Origin: Anticarsia gemmatalis
Lineage: Eukaryota > Arthropoda > Insecta > Lepidoptera > Erebidae
Length of the DNA stretch: 64,000 nt
NCBI RefSeq assembly: GCF_050436995.1
Contig: NC_134764.1
Span: forward strand, 9,052,001-9,116,000
Reading direction: 5' to 3'
The notes under the pieces are model-generated. The model did no database searches. It was not told the origin of the DNA and saw only the letters and a list, made by a program, of their open reading frames with translations. A program made the position numbers and the translations under genes. Shown piece after piece: positions 48,345 through 59,463 of this stretch (its first letter is position 1; every line of letters begins with the position of its first letter).

Positions 48345-48556
48345 TTTTAAAAGACAACTCCCGCACTAAGAATTGCTCTTGTGTCGCGGGGACTATTACA
48401 AACATACAAACAACGGACACAAAGCACAACCAGACCCGAAACAATTATTTGTGGATCGCACAAATAATTGCTCCGTGTGGGAATCGAACCCGCGACCTCC
48501 CGTTGCAGTGGTATCGGCGTGGCGACCTAAACCACTGCGCCACAGAGGCAGTCAGT
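48345..48556 (-). repeat. tRNA-headed SINE (family A), full length
   Basis: From AAAAGACAACTCCCGCACTA through CTTGTGTCGCGGGGAC, GGACACAAAGCACAACC, TTGTGGATCGCACAAATAAT, GGGAATCGAACCCGCGACC to CCACTGCGCCACAGAGGCAG. The cleanest copy of the family in the window. Confidence 0.85.
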
Positions 48557-49127
48557 TACATCCCCTTTACAGAATTTTTTTGATAGAAAGCATGATGTAC
48601 CGACCCCTCGTAACATGAGATATAAACAATAAAATAAAAAAGGGCTTAAATAACAAAAACGCTATGGAGTCGGACTTGGCAAAACACATACAAAAACTTA
48701 AATTTTCAAATTTATAAAAATGTGTACCTTGAGTTTTTGAAACTCGACAAGTCGGAATTAATTTAACTACATCAAGTTTGAATAACAGTCTACAAAAAAC
48801 CTGTTTAGCTAGTTTATAAAATACAGGTCCTTGTTTTTAGTTAAATTTGAGCCCAAGACCCTATGTATAATTTTGAATGAATTTTTAATCATTCATTTTG
48901 AACTGGACTATGCAGAAACCTGTACCTGCTTGTATTTAAATTTACAAATATGACGTGCTAAACCTGGAATAAATATAAAACAATAATAATTTAAAATATT
49001 TCTTAATGAGGAAAAGGTTTTTTTCAAGCTTTGATTTGGAAAAAAAACCTCGTACTAAAAATCTCAAAAAACTTAAAAACAAATAGAAGAGGATCGCTTA
49101 TTACCTTAATTAATTTGGTATCAAAAA

Positions 49128-49369
49128 CTAGCAGACCCGCGCAACTTCGCTTGCGTCACATAAGTGAGAATGGGTCATAATTTTCCCCGTTTTTGTATTT
49201 TTTTTTACTGTTCTTTGCTCCTTATGCTCGTAGTGTGATGATATATAGCCTTTCTCGACAAATAGGCTATCTAACACCGAAAGATTTTTTCTAATCGGAC
49301 CCGTTGTTCCTGAGATTAGCGCGTTCAAACAAACAAACAAACTCTTCAGCTTTATAATATGAGTGTAGA
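49128..49369 (-). mobile_element. Non-autonomous Helitron (H5)
   Basis: CTAGCAGACCCGCGCAACTT and the CGCAACTTCGCTTGCG hairpin at left; CTCTTCAGCTTTATAAT and GTAGA at right. Faces H6 with 135 bp between them. Confidence 0.88.
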
Positions 49370-49504
49370 TTACTTTGGTAAAATGTAAGCCGGACAAAAA
49401 ATATGTAGTTATGTAAGGTTTGCTATTTGGTTCGAAAATACTTATCGGGCAACAAAACCGACTCAACTTGTTCGGCTTATGACGATAGAGTTCATCTATA
49501 CTAA

Positions 49505-49761
49505 TCTACGAGTATACTAATATTATAAAGCTGAAGAGTTTCTTTGTTTGTTTCAACGCGCTAATCTCAGGAACTACTGAGCCGATTTGAAAAAATATTT
49601 CACTCTTAGATAGCCCATTTATCGAGGAAAGCTATAGGCTATAATATATCATCACGCTACGATCAATAGGAGCAGATTACCAGTAAAAAAATTTACAAAA
49701 ACGGGGAAAATTTTTACTCATTCTCTTATGTGACGCAAGCGAAGTTGCGCGGGTCAACTAG
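49505..49761 (+). mobile_element. Non-autonomous Helitron (H6)
   Basis: TCTACGAGTATACTAATATT, AAAGCTGAAGAG, a short GTTT tract, then CGCAAGCGAAGTTGCG hairpin, CGGGTCAACTAG. An alternative TC start exists ten bases upstream. The (GTTT)n tract is very short compared with H1. Confidence 0.87.
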
Positions 49762-51095
49762 TTTACACATATCCGGTTTTGCCACCCACCTAGGCTTTTT
49801 AATGCCGAACCGAATATCTGTTTGAGCAAGCCTAGCTTTAACAAAATAATTACGCATTTTGTTGCAAACAGTGGGAAAATAAATACGTGTTTATTTACCA
49901 TTAATTTTTAATTGACTTTTTGATGACAATGAGGCTCAAGATAGAGATTTAATTGTACTCTATGACTAACGTGGCCTCGTTGAAATAGCACTATAGATGA
50001 TCAACTTAGTAGAGAACCTTGTGTGCAAGGTTCGCAGCTGATGTGGGTATACAAAATTAAAAATCTATAACGTCATTGACCCGCAGGCTTTTGCAGCTGA
50101 CGTGAACCCGTTCAACAGCCAATTTATTTGAGAAATAGGTAAAATTTCCAACTATAATCAAGATAAGTCGTGCAAGCCTCTCTACTGAGTAATTCTGTGA
50201 AACTTTTGTTAACACCACTTTTGTTAATTTCAAATAATTCTTCTTTCATTCTATTCTTCTTTCTTTTTTTATTTGAATGGTAGTGTTTCCATTAAAATTT
50301 GATCCAAATGTGACGGGTAGTCTTTCAGGTATGTCTTAAATGCTTGTTATACCATTTAATTGAATATTGATGATGGTCATGTTTGTATGTATAGCTAAAG
50401 TAATATTTTTGGTTTGGATTTGGTTATATTTTTGTGAAAATTATATATAAATAAAAGTCAACAAGAACTTCAATTTTAATATTTATTATAAAACTAAGGA
50501 ACTTGAAAGACAACGTTTATTTAAACGAAGCAACGAAACTTATCTTAGTAAAATAATATCCTTTAAACCACTCATATATAAAAATATATTAGTAGCTATA
50601 AACGATTCTACAATTTATACAATGAACAATTTTTTTGTTCATTGTATTGTATTTTTTTTTGTTTCTAATTACTAGGTTTTTTTCAAGCTTTGATTTAGGA
50701 GAAAAAAACCTCGAACTAAGAATCTCAAAGTTCGTTAAAACAAATAAAAGAGCAACGCTTCTTCCATATTTAATTTGATTGTAGTTTACATCCATGGCTA
50801 ATAATTTCTATCTAATCTTCATCCAAAGCCAAGACTTTGATTTCATCCAAAAAGAAATGGGGATTCCATTTTCTAAGGAAAGAAAAAAGGAAGATTTGAT
50901 TGTATTTATTTTTGTACATTTTACGTGCGTTTGATTATTATTAGTGTCATTCGCACGCTCAAAAATCATCGTGTGATGACCTACGACTATTACTATCTAT
51001 TGCCTGCAGTCCCCCTTGTGGCATGTTTTGTCTAAAAAAATATTTCCTATATCCCTAGGATTTATGCTAACGCTCTGTCAAATTTGATGTTTTAG

Positions 51096-51260
51096 TGCAG
51101 CGACACACCTGCCTTCGGTGCCGAACGTTCGACGATGCAAATTTTGGCGTGAGGGTAACGTCGACTGTAATTTCGCCTGGTAACTTAAGTAATACAACGA
51201 TCATGTGGAACGGTGTATTCGGCACCGAACGATGCGCAGGTGTATCGTTACACTTAGGTG
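51096..51260. repeat. Inverted-repeat element in gene 6 3' flank
   Basis: GCAGCGACACACCTGCCTTC and GGTGCCGAACG on the left mirror GGCACCGAACGATGCGCAGG and TGTATCGTTACAC on the right with several mismatches. CACACCTGCC recurs at 36023 in a gene 4 intron next to a similar CGCCAAACGTTC. Probably an old MITE, 72 bp past the gene 6 stop. Confidence 0.6.
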
Positions 51261-51331
51261 TAAACAGAGTTACATTGAAATCTATAATATTAGTACGGAT
51301 TATCTATTTATCTTATTGTATTAGTAAAACC

Positions 51332-54300
51332 TTAATCTAAACTTAATGTTCTAAAAGTCCCGGGCATTCCCATGTATTGTTCGTTGAAAGCTCCTATTTG
51401 TCGTTTCGATTCATCTGTGACTGCTTTATTCATCTCTTCGAGTAGTTTCTGGACTGAAGGGGCGGTGATAGCGTCCAAGAAGTCGTCTGAAAAAGTAAGA
51501 AAAATACTTTAAAATAAACCTACTTATTGTAAATTTCGGGTAAAGAAACCCATTATGAGAATTTGGGCTATACTATATTCCGGACTGCTATTATAATTGA
51601 TGTTAGTAAAACCATCATATAATTATTTTGGCAGAGCATACAAAATGAAGGGAGTTAAACCCGAAATATTACCATCACCAGCAGTTACATTTTCTTATCT
51701 ACTAGCATAAAATTACTTTCATTCTGATTTACATAATATGTATTGAAATTATTTTGCTCAAATAATTAAATGTAAAATTATATTATTAATTCGGCGGCAC
51801 TTGCTGAGACTGGAAACCGACATAAGTGTTAGAAAGGCTAGGCTGATGATGATGAAAATAATAATTATGCGATAACCACTTGAAAGCAGCTGATTAAACA
51901 CGGTTTCCCGTTGGTACCGACGAAGTCACCCTAGTTAAAATTATCTAGGGTTTAATTCTCACCATGTAATTCTTCAACAGTCTTCTTCTCCGACCCACCA
52001 TATTCTTCAGGCAATACATCACCATTGACCATATCTCGGACACATGTCCTCGATGTGGTCGCATGAAGTCTATTGCCAATCTTCTCAGAGAACAGAGGTT
52101 TTACCATCCTTATAAAACCTTCAACGACCTTCGAAGCTGTCACCAGTTGTATGGACTTTATTCTGCAGCCGTAGCCTTCCTGAAATCATAATAAAAATAT
52201 ATGTCGTCATTGTGTCATGCAACAAAAGCCTTACTATATATAATCAACGAAAACCTTTATTCGGCGATATTTCATGAAATTTCATTTTATGAAATGTGTG
52301 TGTATGATACCAGATTATAAGGCATGTTGATCCGATACTGCCGATAATGCCGATACTGATCATGAACCAAAAACCTTCAATATTTGACGAAATTTTGTTT
52401 TCACGAGTATTAGGTCAGTTTCTAAATATTCGCAAGATCCTAAATTTGGATCACAACTCATTTTATGGTGGTCGGTGTTTAAAGACCTAAGTGGTGCCTT
52501 AACATTGTTTTAAAGTTGGTTTGGCACTGCCATCGGCTCGGAACTATCGGAGGCCTAGGGTCTATTTTAAAAATGTAATAATTAAGTTATAATTTTAATT
52601 AGCAGCATAAAAATCTAACATAAGATTTTGAAATATAAAAATATCACACAACACTGTTTTAATTATTGACGTCAAACTAATTTATATTTATTTATTTGTT
52701 CAAAAATGAAATCTTAATGACATAATTATCGTGTTTATATTCCATGAGTAGTTTTTATTGCATTGAACTTTGCTCTTTCAAGATGCATTGAGTTAGTACC
52801 CAACTCTTGTTTTGATTATAATTATGACAAAAACTTAGAAACCACTTCAGAAACTCGCTTGAACTTTTGTTCTTATTTCGGATGAATTAAACATGACATT
52901 TCCTCGTCTTTCCAGTATTTTAATAGTGACCTTGGTGTAGAGATAGATAATAATAGATATTGTTAATAATATCAACTATTTCAAGCTATTTGTGTATGCT
53001 CGAATATCATGAATAATAACCAGTTTTCTAAAAAGCCTGTCTCTATGGTCCGTTGTACATACGTCTTTTCGTTTTTAAAAAGACAACTCCTACGTCTGTT
53101 ATTTTAACTTAACCGGGACTGATTTTTTACGTGCCCTTCAATGCACGGAAACGCTAAGTTCAAATACGACACATAGCCAGCCATCTATGGAATGACCGCG
53201 TCAAGCGTTGATGAACCAATTGATCGTTTACCGACCGGTGAACGCAACTGGCTGTCTATACTAATTACTAATTATAAAGCTGAAGAGTTTGTTTGTATGA
53301 ACTACTGGTGCGAATTGTAAAATCTTTTACTGTTATATAAAAGTTAAAGGCTATTTATCATCACGCTAAGACCAATAGGAGCCGAGGACCAGTGAAAAAT
53401 GTTACAAAAACGGGGAAAATTATAACCTATTCTCTCTTATGTGATGCAAGCGAACTTAGCGCTATGATTCATGGTGTTATTTTAAAAGTAAATCGCTAAC
53501 CGTGATAACAGGTATAAACTGTTGTAATTCAACTAAATTGACTTTAGATAGCAATTCAGCGGCTCTTGCGTCGTAAATGTCAGCTATTAGAATGTATCCT
53601 TGACAACAGTCGTTGTTTTTCAAATATTCTGCTGCCTGAAACAAAATGTTTTATATCATTTAGTACTGAAACATTTTGATAATTTTGTGCAATAACTATG
53701 CCTCTTGAGGCAAAATGAACTCAAAATACAAACCCTGCCAGGCATAAAAATCCCTGCCAGAGTTAAGAAACGTTTTACGTAAAACCCTTTTTTTTTGTTG
53801 CTAATATGAAAGAGAACTGAGTAGCATTACACCAAACACGTTATAAAATTTTATGAAGTCTCCCGTCCATAAATAGCCTGGGAACATTATGAAAAAAATG
53901 ATTCGAATTAAGCACCTCCTCCTTTTTTGGAGTCGGTTAATAATAAGTAACTACTCACAACAGCAAGTAATTTGAAGAACAATGTGTAGTATCCTGTCTG
54001 TATCGGTTCCACGTTATCAGCTCTCACTTTGAATATCACAACTCTATAGTGCTCGTCCGTCAATTTCGGCATCAGTGCGAAATGTCTGGAAATAATAATA
54101 TAGGCTAGTGTTAGTCGCTTGTTGTACCTACTTTCATTTGCTGGTCGTATTACGAATACATAGGGCTTGGATGTCCTGCAAAAAGGTCAGGTGCGTAGGA
54201 TTAGTGACCGGCAGTCCTGTTTGACAAGATGTGTGGATATGAATGAGGCAGGAGAAGTATGTAAATATCGTAGCAAGTGGCGTTCTTTGATCTCTGCCTA

Positions 54301-55838
54301 ACCCTATAGAAAGAAGGTGTGATACCTTTTTTAGGTATGAAACATTTTTAAGCACTGGACGTCGCTTTTTAGATAATTATCACTAGTTTTAAAATATAAA
54401 GAACCCGAATGGGTCTTTTTTAACGAGATTAGATTTTTCATAAAATTTAGACTAACTGAAGGCCTGTCCTGATGAAACTTAAAATACTATTTTCAGCAAA
54501 AACTTTTTGATTTTCACAAATTACAAGCATGCGGAGCCACGGGGGTCTGCTAGATTGATAATTCCTTTAAGAACTGGTTTGATCGATTCTTACGCATATC
54601 GGTGATAATTAAATTTGTATTTGTATTTTTTTTATGTAGGAAATTGCAAATACTCACGCTTTATTCAAAACAGTCATAACTTCACTGTCTCTTAGGTTGG
54701 TTATTTGGAAATAATTTGGCATCAAAGTCTTGAACGTGCAGATTTTGTCTATTTGTTTCTTTGTTCGCTCTATAGAGCCTTTTGTCGTGTAAATGCATCT
54801 CTCAATGTAACCCCTGCCTGAAAAAAATTAAATAACGTATTCTTTATTAATAAGTTTATTTTATTTAACTGTAACTTGAGGCGCTCATAGCCAGTTGCGC
54901 TCACCGGTCGGTAAACGATCTGTGGGTTAAGCAAACCTTGGCGCGGTCATTCCATAGATGGGTGACCGCATAGTGGTATTTGAACTGGGCGTCTCCGTGC
55001 TTCGAAGGGCACGTAAAAAGTCGGTCCCGGTTGTAGTCTACTAAGACAACAGTCGTTAAGCCACGTCAAAGGCCTCTCGAGCGGCTTGAACAACTTTGAC
55101 ACTAGGTTGACCACTAACCATACGATAAACAAACAAACATTAAACTGTACAAAAAGAAAGCAGTAGGTTTTTAAACTTATCATCTAAGAAGTTAAGAAAT
55201 ATGTTATAGGTCACAAAAAAAGGGAAGAATCCTTTCGCAAATATTTAAGCAATTCAGATGTTTTTTTCCTTTACAAAAAACATCTTACCAGACCGCTAAC
55301 CTTGTATAATATAGCGATTGTAGTAAAGTAGTATTAGTAAAGTTATTTTTAATTTTGTAAAGAGTCAACGTCATAAAAACAAAATAGTACTTTTTTGTTA
55401 AATGGGTTTCTAAACGAACAATATCTTTGTGTGATGAACACTAGTATTTATTCTGAGCCTGGTTGTTAATGTATCTATATGTAAGTGAGTATTTAGAAGT
55501 GTATAATTTCATCAGTTATTTGGTTACCATAGTACAAGCTGCGCTTAGTTTAGAATCAATTGACTGTGAGTGAGTTGTCTACTGATATTTATTTGTTTTA
55601 TTTATTTATCTTTAACAGTATGATCAGATATTAGGAAATTGGTTTCTAAATAGTAATACTTACTAAAATCCTTCTTAACGATATGATCTTGAGTTTTGAT
55701 CCAATCTTCTATAATCTTAATGGCTTCCTCTCGATCCGCTTTTTTAGTCATATTGTATTCTCTTCTGATGTCATCTAATACTTTATTATCAAACCGCAGT
55801 AGTTTGTTTTCTGGTTCCCTTATGTATTCCGCGTTCAT
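51332..55838 (-). CDS. CRAL-TRIO lipid-carrier protein, gene 6 of array (group B)
   Basis: Complete 322-residue Sec14-like carrier, the longest in the array. Exons are 55838-55664, 54817-54658, 54085-53959, 53635-53501, 52179-51963 and 51486-51332, phases 1,2,0,0,1. Motifs are EDWIKTQDH (44-52), TTKGSIERTKKQIDKIC in exon 2, NDCCQGYILIADI in exon 4, GYGCRIKS followed by Gln210 where group A has His, LPEEYGG (255-261) and the tail FNEQYMGMPGTFRTL. Exon 3 is six bases longer than in genes 4 and 5. The exon 4 donor is GTTAGC, weaker than its homologs (GTAAGT), with a Helitron 38 bp away. TTTCAG stands 8 bases before the ATG, so a noncoding first exon may exist upstream. Two 5S SINEs lie in introns 1 and 4. 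Ligand unknown. Confidence 0.92.
53085..53250 (-). repeat. 5S-rRNA-derived SINE, gene 6 intron 4
   Basis: Reverse form: ACCGGGACTGATTTTTTACG, then GGAATGACCGCGTCAAGCG, GATCGTTTACCGACCGGTGA, ACGCAACTGG. The tail is missing. Its 5' end touches the Helitron at 53255. Confidence 0.78.
53255..53463 (+). mobile_element. Helitron (H7), 3' end degraded, gene 6 intron 4
   Basis: Starts TCTATACTAATTACTAATTA, then AAGCTGAAGAGTTTG. The core ATCATCACGCTAAGACCAAT and AAACGGGGAAAATTATAACC is intact, but the terminal hairpin is reduced to GATGCAAGCGAACTTAGCG and the CTAG end is lost. Inserted immediately beside a 5S SINE. Confidence 0.78.
54890..55135 (+). repeat. 5S-rRNA-derived SINE, gene 6 intron 1
   Basis: AGTTGCGCTCACCGGTCGGT, GATCTGTGGGTTAAGC, GGTCATTCCATAGATGGGTG and ACCGCATAG, with tail GTTAAGCCACGTCAAAGGCC and ACTAACCATACGATAAAC. 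Full length, antisense to gene 6, inverted relative to 53085. Confidence 0.85.
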
Positions 55839-56119
55839 TTTGACTTCTGAAACATGAGATATTAAAATATTATTAATTATTCTCATGACTTTCTTTCTTC
55901 TTGGGTACAGAACGCGACGCGAATGAGATGCGACGGGATCGAGACACGTATAATAATTTTCATTTTAATACCGATTACTGGCCACTACTAACTCTTGCTG
56001 GGCAAGGGTCTCCTCCCGATGTAAGGATGGGATAGTATTTCATATTTATTATTTATCTATTAATAATAATTATATGTATGTTAAATTAGACTTTGAATGC
56101 AGATATGTGAGAAAAACGC

Positions 56120-56215
56120 CGGTGTTTTGACATTTACAAAGTTAGTCCAATTGCAATGAAAGATGAGCCTACTGCCATGTACCGAAAATAAGACCAAATA
56201 TTCTTATATAAAATA
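56120..56215 (-). repeat. SINE C fragment, inverted
   Basis: AAGTTAGTCCAATTGCAATG, GATGAGCCTACTGCCATGTA and CCGAAAATAAG parallel the 14953 copy. Head absent. Confidence 0.55.
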
Positions 56216-56689
56216 CAAAAGCCGATAGCAGTATAAACTTTCGTACGGAAAACAGATACAGTCAAAGAAATGTGTTAGTCATTGTTTGCATTAGTGTTTC
56301 CATCAAAATAGTAAACTACTGAGTTTTCACCATGTCATCAACGCAGTACACAACTTTGTAACATATTGTTTATTTAGACCGAGTTTACGTTAGTCACGTT
56401 TGCATCTTTGCGTCGCCGCGTCGTTATTTGCTCTCGTAGGTAATTATGTTACGTTTTTTATAAGCCAACTAGCCTATATGTTATATTCATTAACCTATGT
56501 TACCTGTTGACGTACGATGCGACAAAACGGGATGTTTAAACTATAGCGACTTGCATATAATGAATTATATTGTGAACCTTTATACATCAATCGCATATGA
56601 GAACTCCTTCGCAGTATAATTTCGCATTTTCATTTTAAATTGTGTTAAACTGGAAATTATTGTCAATGTAGAGTACAAGTACTAGTTAA

Positions 56690-56870
56690 GCGGCTAGCTT
56701 TCACTACATTGTTTATAGCTGCTCTTCTCCTGTTGGTTATAGCGTGATATTATATTGCCATCCTCAATAAATGGACTACTTAAACATCACAAACATATTT
56801 GTTTTGATATTGAGATGAGATAAATGCGTTAAAACAAACAAACTCTTCAGCTTTAAATATTACTTTGTAG
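56690..56870 (-). mobile_element. Degraded Helitron remnant
   Basis: CTAGC at the left, TTATAGCGTGATATTATATT, CCATCCTCAATAAATGG and CAAACAAACTCTTCAGCTTT keep the family order with many substitutions. The terminal hairpin is gone. An old copy. Confidence 0.6.
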
Positions 56871-57094
56871 CTAGTTTTTAGTGGTCACGTTGGTCGCATG
56901 ACCAGGGTCGCGTCGCGTTTCCGTCCACGCGACTCAGCGCCTTACTTTTAAATGGACGCATCATTAGAACTATATTCCAAGGTTATCCTAATCACTTCAA
57001 GTCATCTAATATAATAATAGCAGGTGTGCAGGAGCCCTATAATCTGCAGTTGTAAATAAAACATTATTTATTTAATGACTGGTATAAAATGATT

Positions 57095-58100
57095 ACATTA
57101 TGTAATTAAAGCAAATGTATGTAATATAAGGCGTCACCTTAGTGATCTTTTTTCTTGTAATTTTATTGTATTTATCTAGAGATAGCATTAAGTAATTATT
57201 ATTATTTTATAGTGTGATTAGTGGTCAATCTAGTGTCAAAGTTGTTCAAGCCGCCAAACGGTCTTAAATGTGGTATCGACTGTTGTTACCCATGCACAAC
57301 ATGGGTTATGGCTTATGAGGCACTAGCTGACCCGCGCAACTTCGCTTGCGCCACATAAGAGAGAATGAATAAAAAAATCCCCGTTTTTGTAACATTTTTC
57401 GTTGCTACTCCGCTCCTAATGGCCGTAGCGTGATGTTATATAGCCTAAAGCCTTCCTCGATAAATGGTCTATTTAACACTGAAAGAATGTTTTAAATCGG
57501 ACCAGTAGTTCCTGAGATTAGCGCGTTCAAACAAACAAACTCTTCAGCTTTATAATATTAGTATAGATTGACAACAGCCTAAAGCAGCATAGAGACACTC
57601 AGCATATTTAACACTAAATGAGCAGTGGGCACTCATCTAAGAAATGATTTCATTATGTAATTAAAGCAACTGTATATAAGATAAGGCGCCACCTCTGATC
57701 TTTTTTTCTCGCAATTTGATACTACTAGGGATATCTTTAAGCAATTATTATTGTTTATCGTGTCCGTGTGGTTAGTGGTCAACCCAGTGTCAAAGTTGTT
57801 CAAGCCACCTGAATTGCTTTCAACGTGGCTTAACAACTGTAATGCACGATATGGCTTATGGCTTAACGATTGACAGATATACTTAGCTTAAACAGTAATA
57901 AGTGGGCACTCATCTATGGAATTATTACTTTATGTTATGGCGTCACCTTTGTGATCTCTATTTCTCGTAATATTATTTTATTTTTCTAGAGATATTATTG
58001 CGCTATCATTGTTTTTCATTGTATGGTTAGTGGTCAACCCAGTGTCAAAGTTGTTCAAGCCACCTGAATAGCTTTCAACATGGCTTAACGACTGCTTATT
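57095..58100 (+). repeat. Triplicated segment carrying a 5S-SINE tail
   Basis: Three diverged copies (about 57100-57310, 57640-57885 and 57895-58100) share in order: TTATGTAATTAAAGCAA or its variant, AAGGCG(T/C)CACCT, TGATCTTTTTTC, an ATTATT-rich spacer, GTGGTCAACCCAGTGTCAAA, GTTGTTCAAGCC and GGCTTAAC. The last third is the 5S SINE tail. A Helitron (57323) separates copies 1 and 2. Confidence 0.8.
57323..57567 (-). mobile_element. Non-autonomous Helitron (H8)
   Basis: CTAGCTGACCCGCGCAACTT with the CGCAACTTCGCTTGCG hairpin at left; CAAACTCTTCAGCTTTATAA and TATAGA at right. Inserted within the first copy of the triplicated segment or at its edge. Confidence 0.88.
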
Positions 58101-58105
58101 GACTG

Positions 58106-58296
58106 TCTACGTGGCGCAGTGATTTATATCACCACGCCGATACCGTTGCGTCGAGAGGTCGTGGTTTCGATTCCCACGCGGAGTAATTATTTGTGCGATC
58201 CACAAATAATTGTTTCGGGTCTGGTTGTGCTTTGTGTCCGCTGTTTGTATGTTAGTCCCAAGAGCAATTCTTAGAGCGAGAACGGCCATAAAAAAA
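58106..58296 (+). repeat. tRNA-headed SINE (family A)
   Basis: GACTGTCTACGTGGCGCAGT, GGTTTCGATTCCCACGCGG, TTGTGCGATCCACAAATAAT, GGTCTGGTTGTGCTTTGTGT and AGAGCAATTCTTAGAGCG. Near full length. Confidence 0.8.
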
Positions 58297-59020
58297 TCTA
58301 TAACTTGGATTAATTTTTCACCACAGCACGGAAGCACTTTATTTATTTATTTAGCCTATAGATCGTTTACCGACTAGCAAGCGCAACTGGCCATGAACAC
58401 CCCGTCTCGTTGTATACCTATTTGTTTTTGTCTACAACAAATACAGTCATTTTATTATTGTTTTATTTCCATGAGATATGACATAATTATACACTAATTG
58501 GATTTTAATTGTTTTTTGTACTGTCTTTGTTATTTTTATACCGAATTTTAAACGGGTTTTAATGTGTTTCATTTTTTTTAAACATCAGATACATGTGTCG
58601 GAGTTTATTAATACTTCGTATTTGGTACAAAAGCAATCTATTGCTATGCTAAAATTAATCGCAATCCGTTCATTCGTACAAACGTTAAGGAAGAACAAAT
58701 AAAGAAATTCTGTCACATCTACATGTGTATATAAAATGAATCCCTCAATATGTTGCTAAGCCCAAATTCAAGAATTTTTTGTCATAGTTGCTTTAAGGCC
58801 CGTAGATTTTTTTCATGATGAGAAAAAAAGCACGAATAAATTAATGAAGAAAAGATATCAGTTTACAAGTAAGCGAAGTCTCTTCGATCAGCTTGTAAAT
58901 AATATTTATATGGATTTTAATGGCCAGCTTCACAGCTTATGAATAGGTGTGAGATAACTAATTTACCTACTAACCTCTTTCTTTCTTGCTAAATGTATTC
59001 TCTCTTCTCTTCTCTTTCTC

Positions 59021-59120
59021 TTTAAAAAGGCAACTCCGCACAAAGAATAATTGGTCTTGAACCCACGACCTCACGACACAATGGTAGCAGCGTGGTAACC
59101 TTAACCACTGCGTTACGGAG
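59021..59120 (-). repeat. SINE A, internally deleted
   Basis: AAAAAGGCAACTCCGCACAA joins directly to GGTCTTGAACCCACGACCTC and ends CCACTGCGTTACGGAG. About 100 bases of the usual body between the tail and the B box are missing. Confidence 0.7.
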
Positions 59121-59252
59121 TATGAATAAGTGTGAGATAACCTATTTTCTAAATAAAGTGACAGCTAATGTATAAAAACAACTGTTAAAACGCCATCTGC
59201 AAAGCTACTTGATAGTTATCTAGTTGTGAAGTTGTGAAATATCATAATATTA

Positions 59253-59463
59253 TTAGGTCGGGAAAAAAGTCTTTTCGCATTATAGTATGTATGAACCTGT
59301 AATAAAATCTCTTTGGCTTCAAGAATCACAAATGAGTACACGGGTCATTAGGTTTCTTTCAGTGAGCTCGTGAGGTACCCAAATATCGAGCTTTTTTGTG
59401 TAAAAAAAAGATTTTATTACAAGTTCATACATACTATAATGCGAAGACTTTTTTCCGACATAA
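59253..59463 (-). mobile_element. Mariner-derived MITE with transposase scrap
   Basis: 211 bp with matching ends TTAGGTCGGGAAAAAAGTCT and its complement (TTTTTTCCGACATAA), flanked by TA on both sides. The arms match for about 55 bases. The interior read on the minus strand encodes WVPHELTERNLM, a motif characteristic of mariner transposases, then stops. The rest of the transposase gene is gone, so it cannot move on its own. Confidence 0.88.

Larger units (their letters stand above)
48557..50990. other. Intergenic between genes 5 and 6, Helitron pair and unassigned DNA
   Basis: It holds two Helitrons in opposite orientation (49128-49369 and 49505-49761). Two similar AT-rich pieces also occur, GGTTTTTTTCAAGCTTTGAT near 49016 and near 50674, suggesting a duplicated segment. 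No gene seen. Confidence 0.5.
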
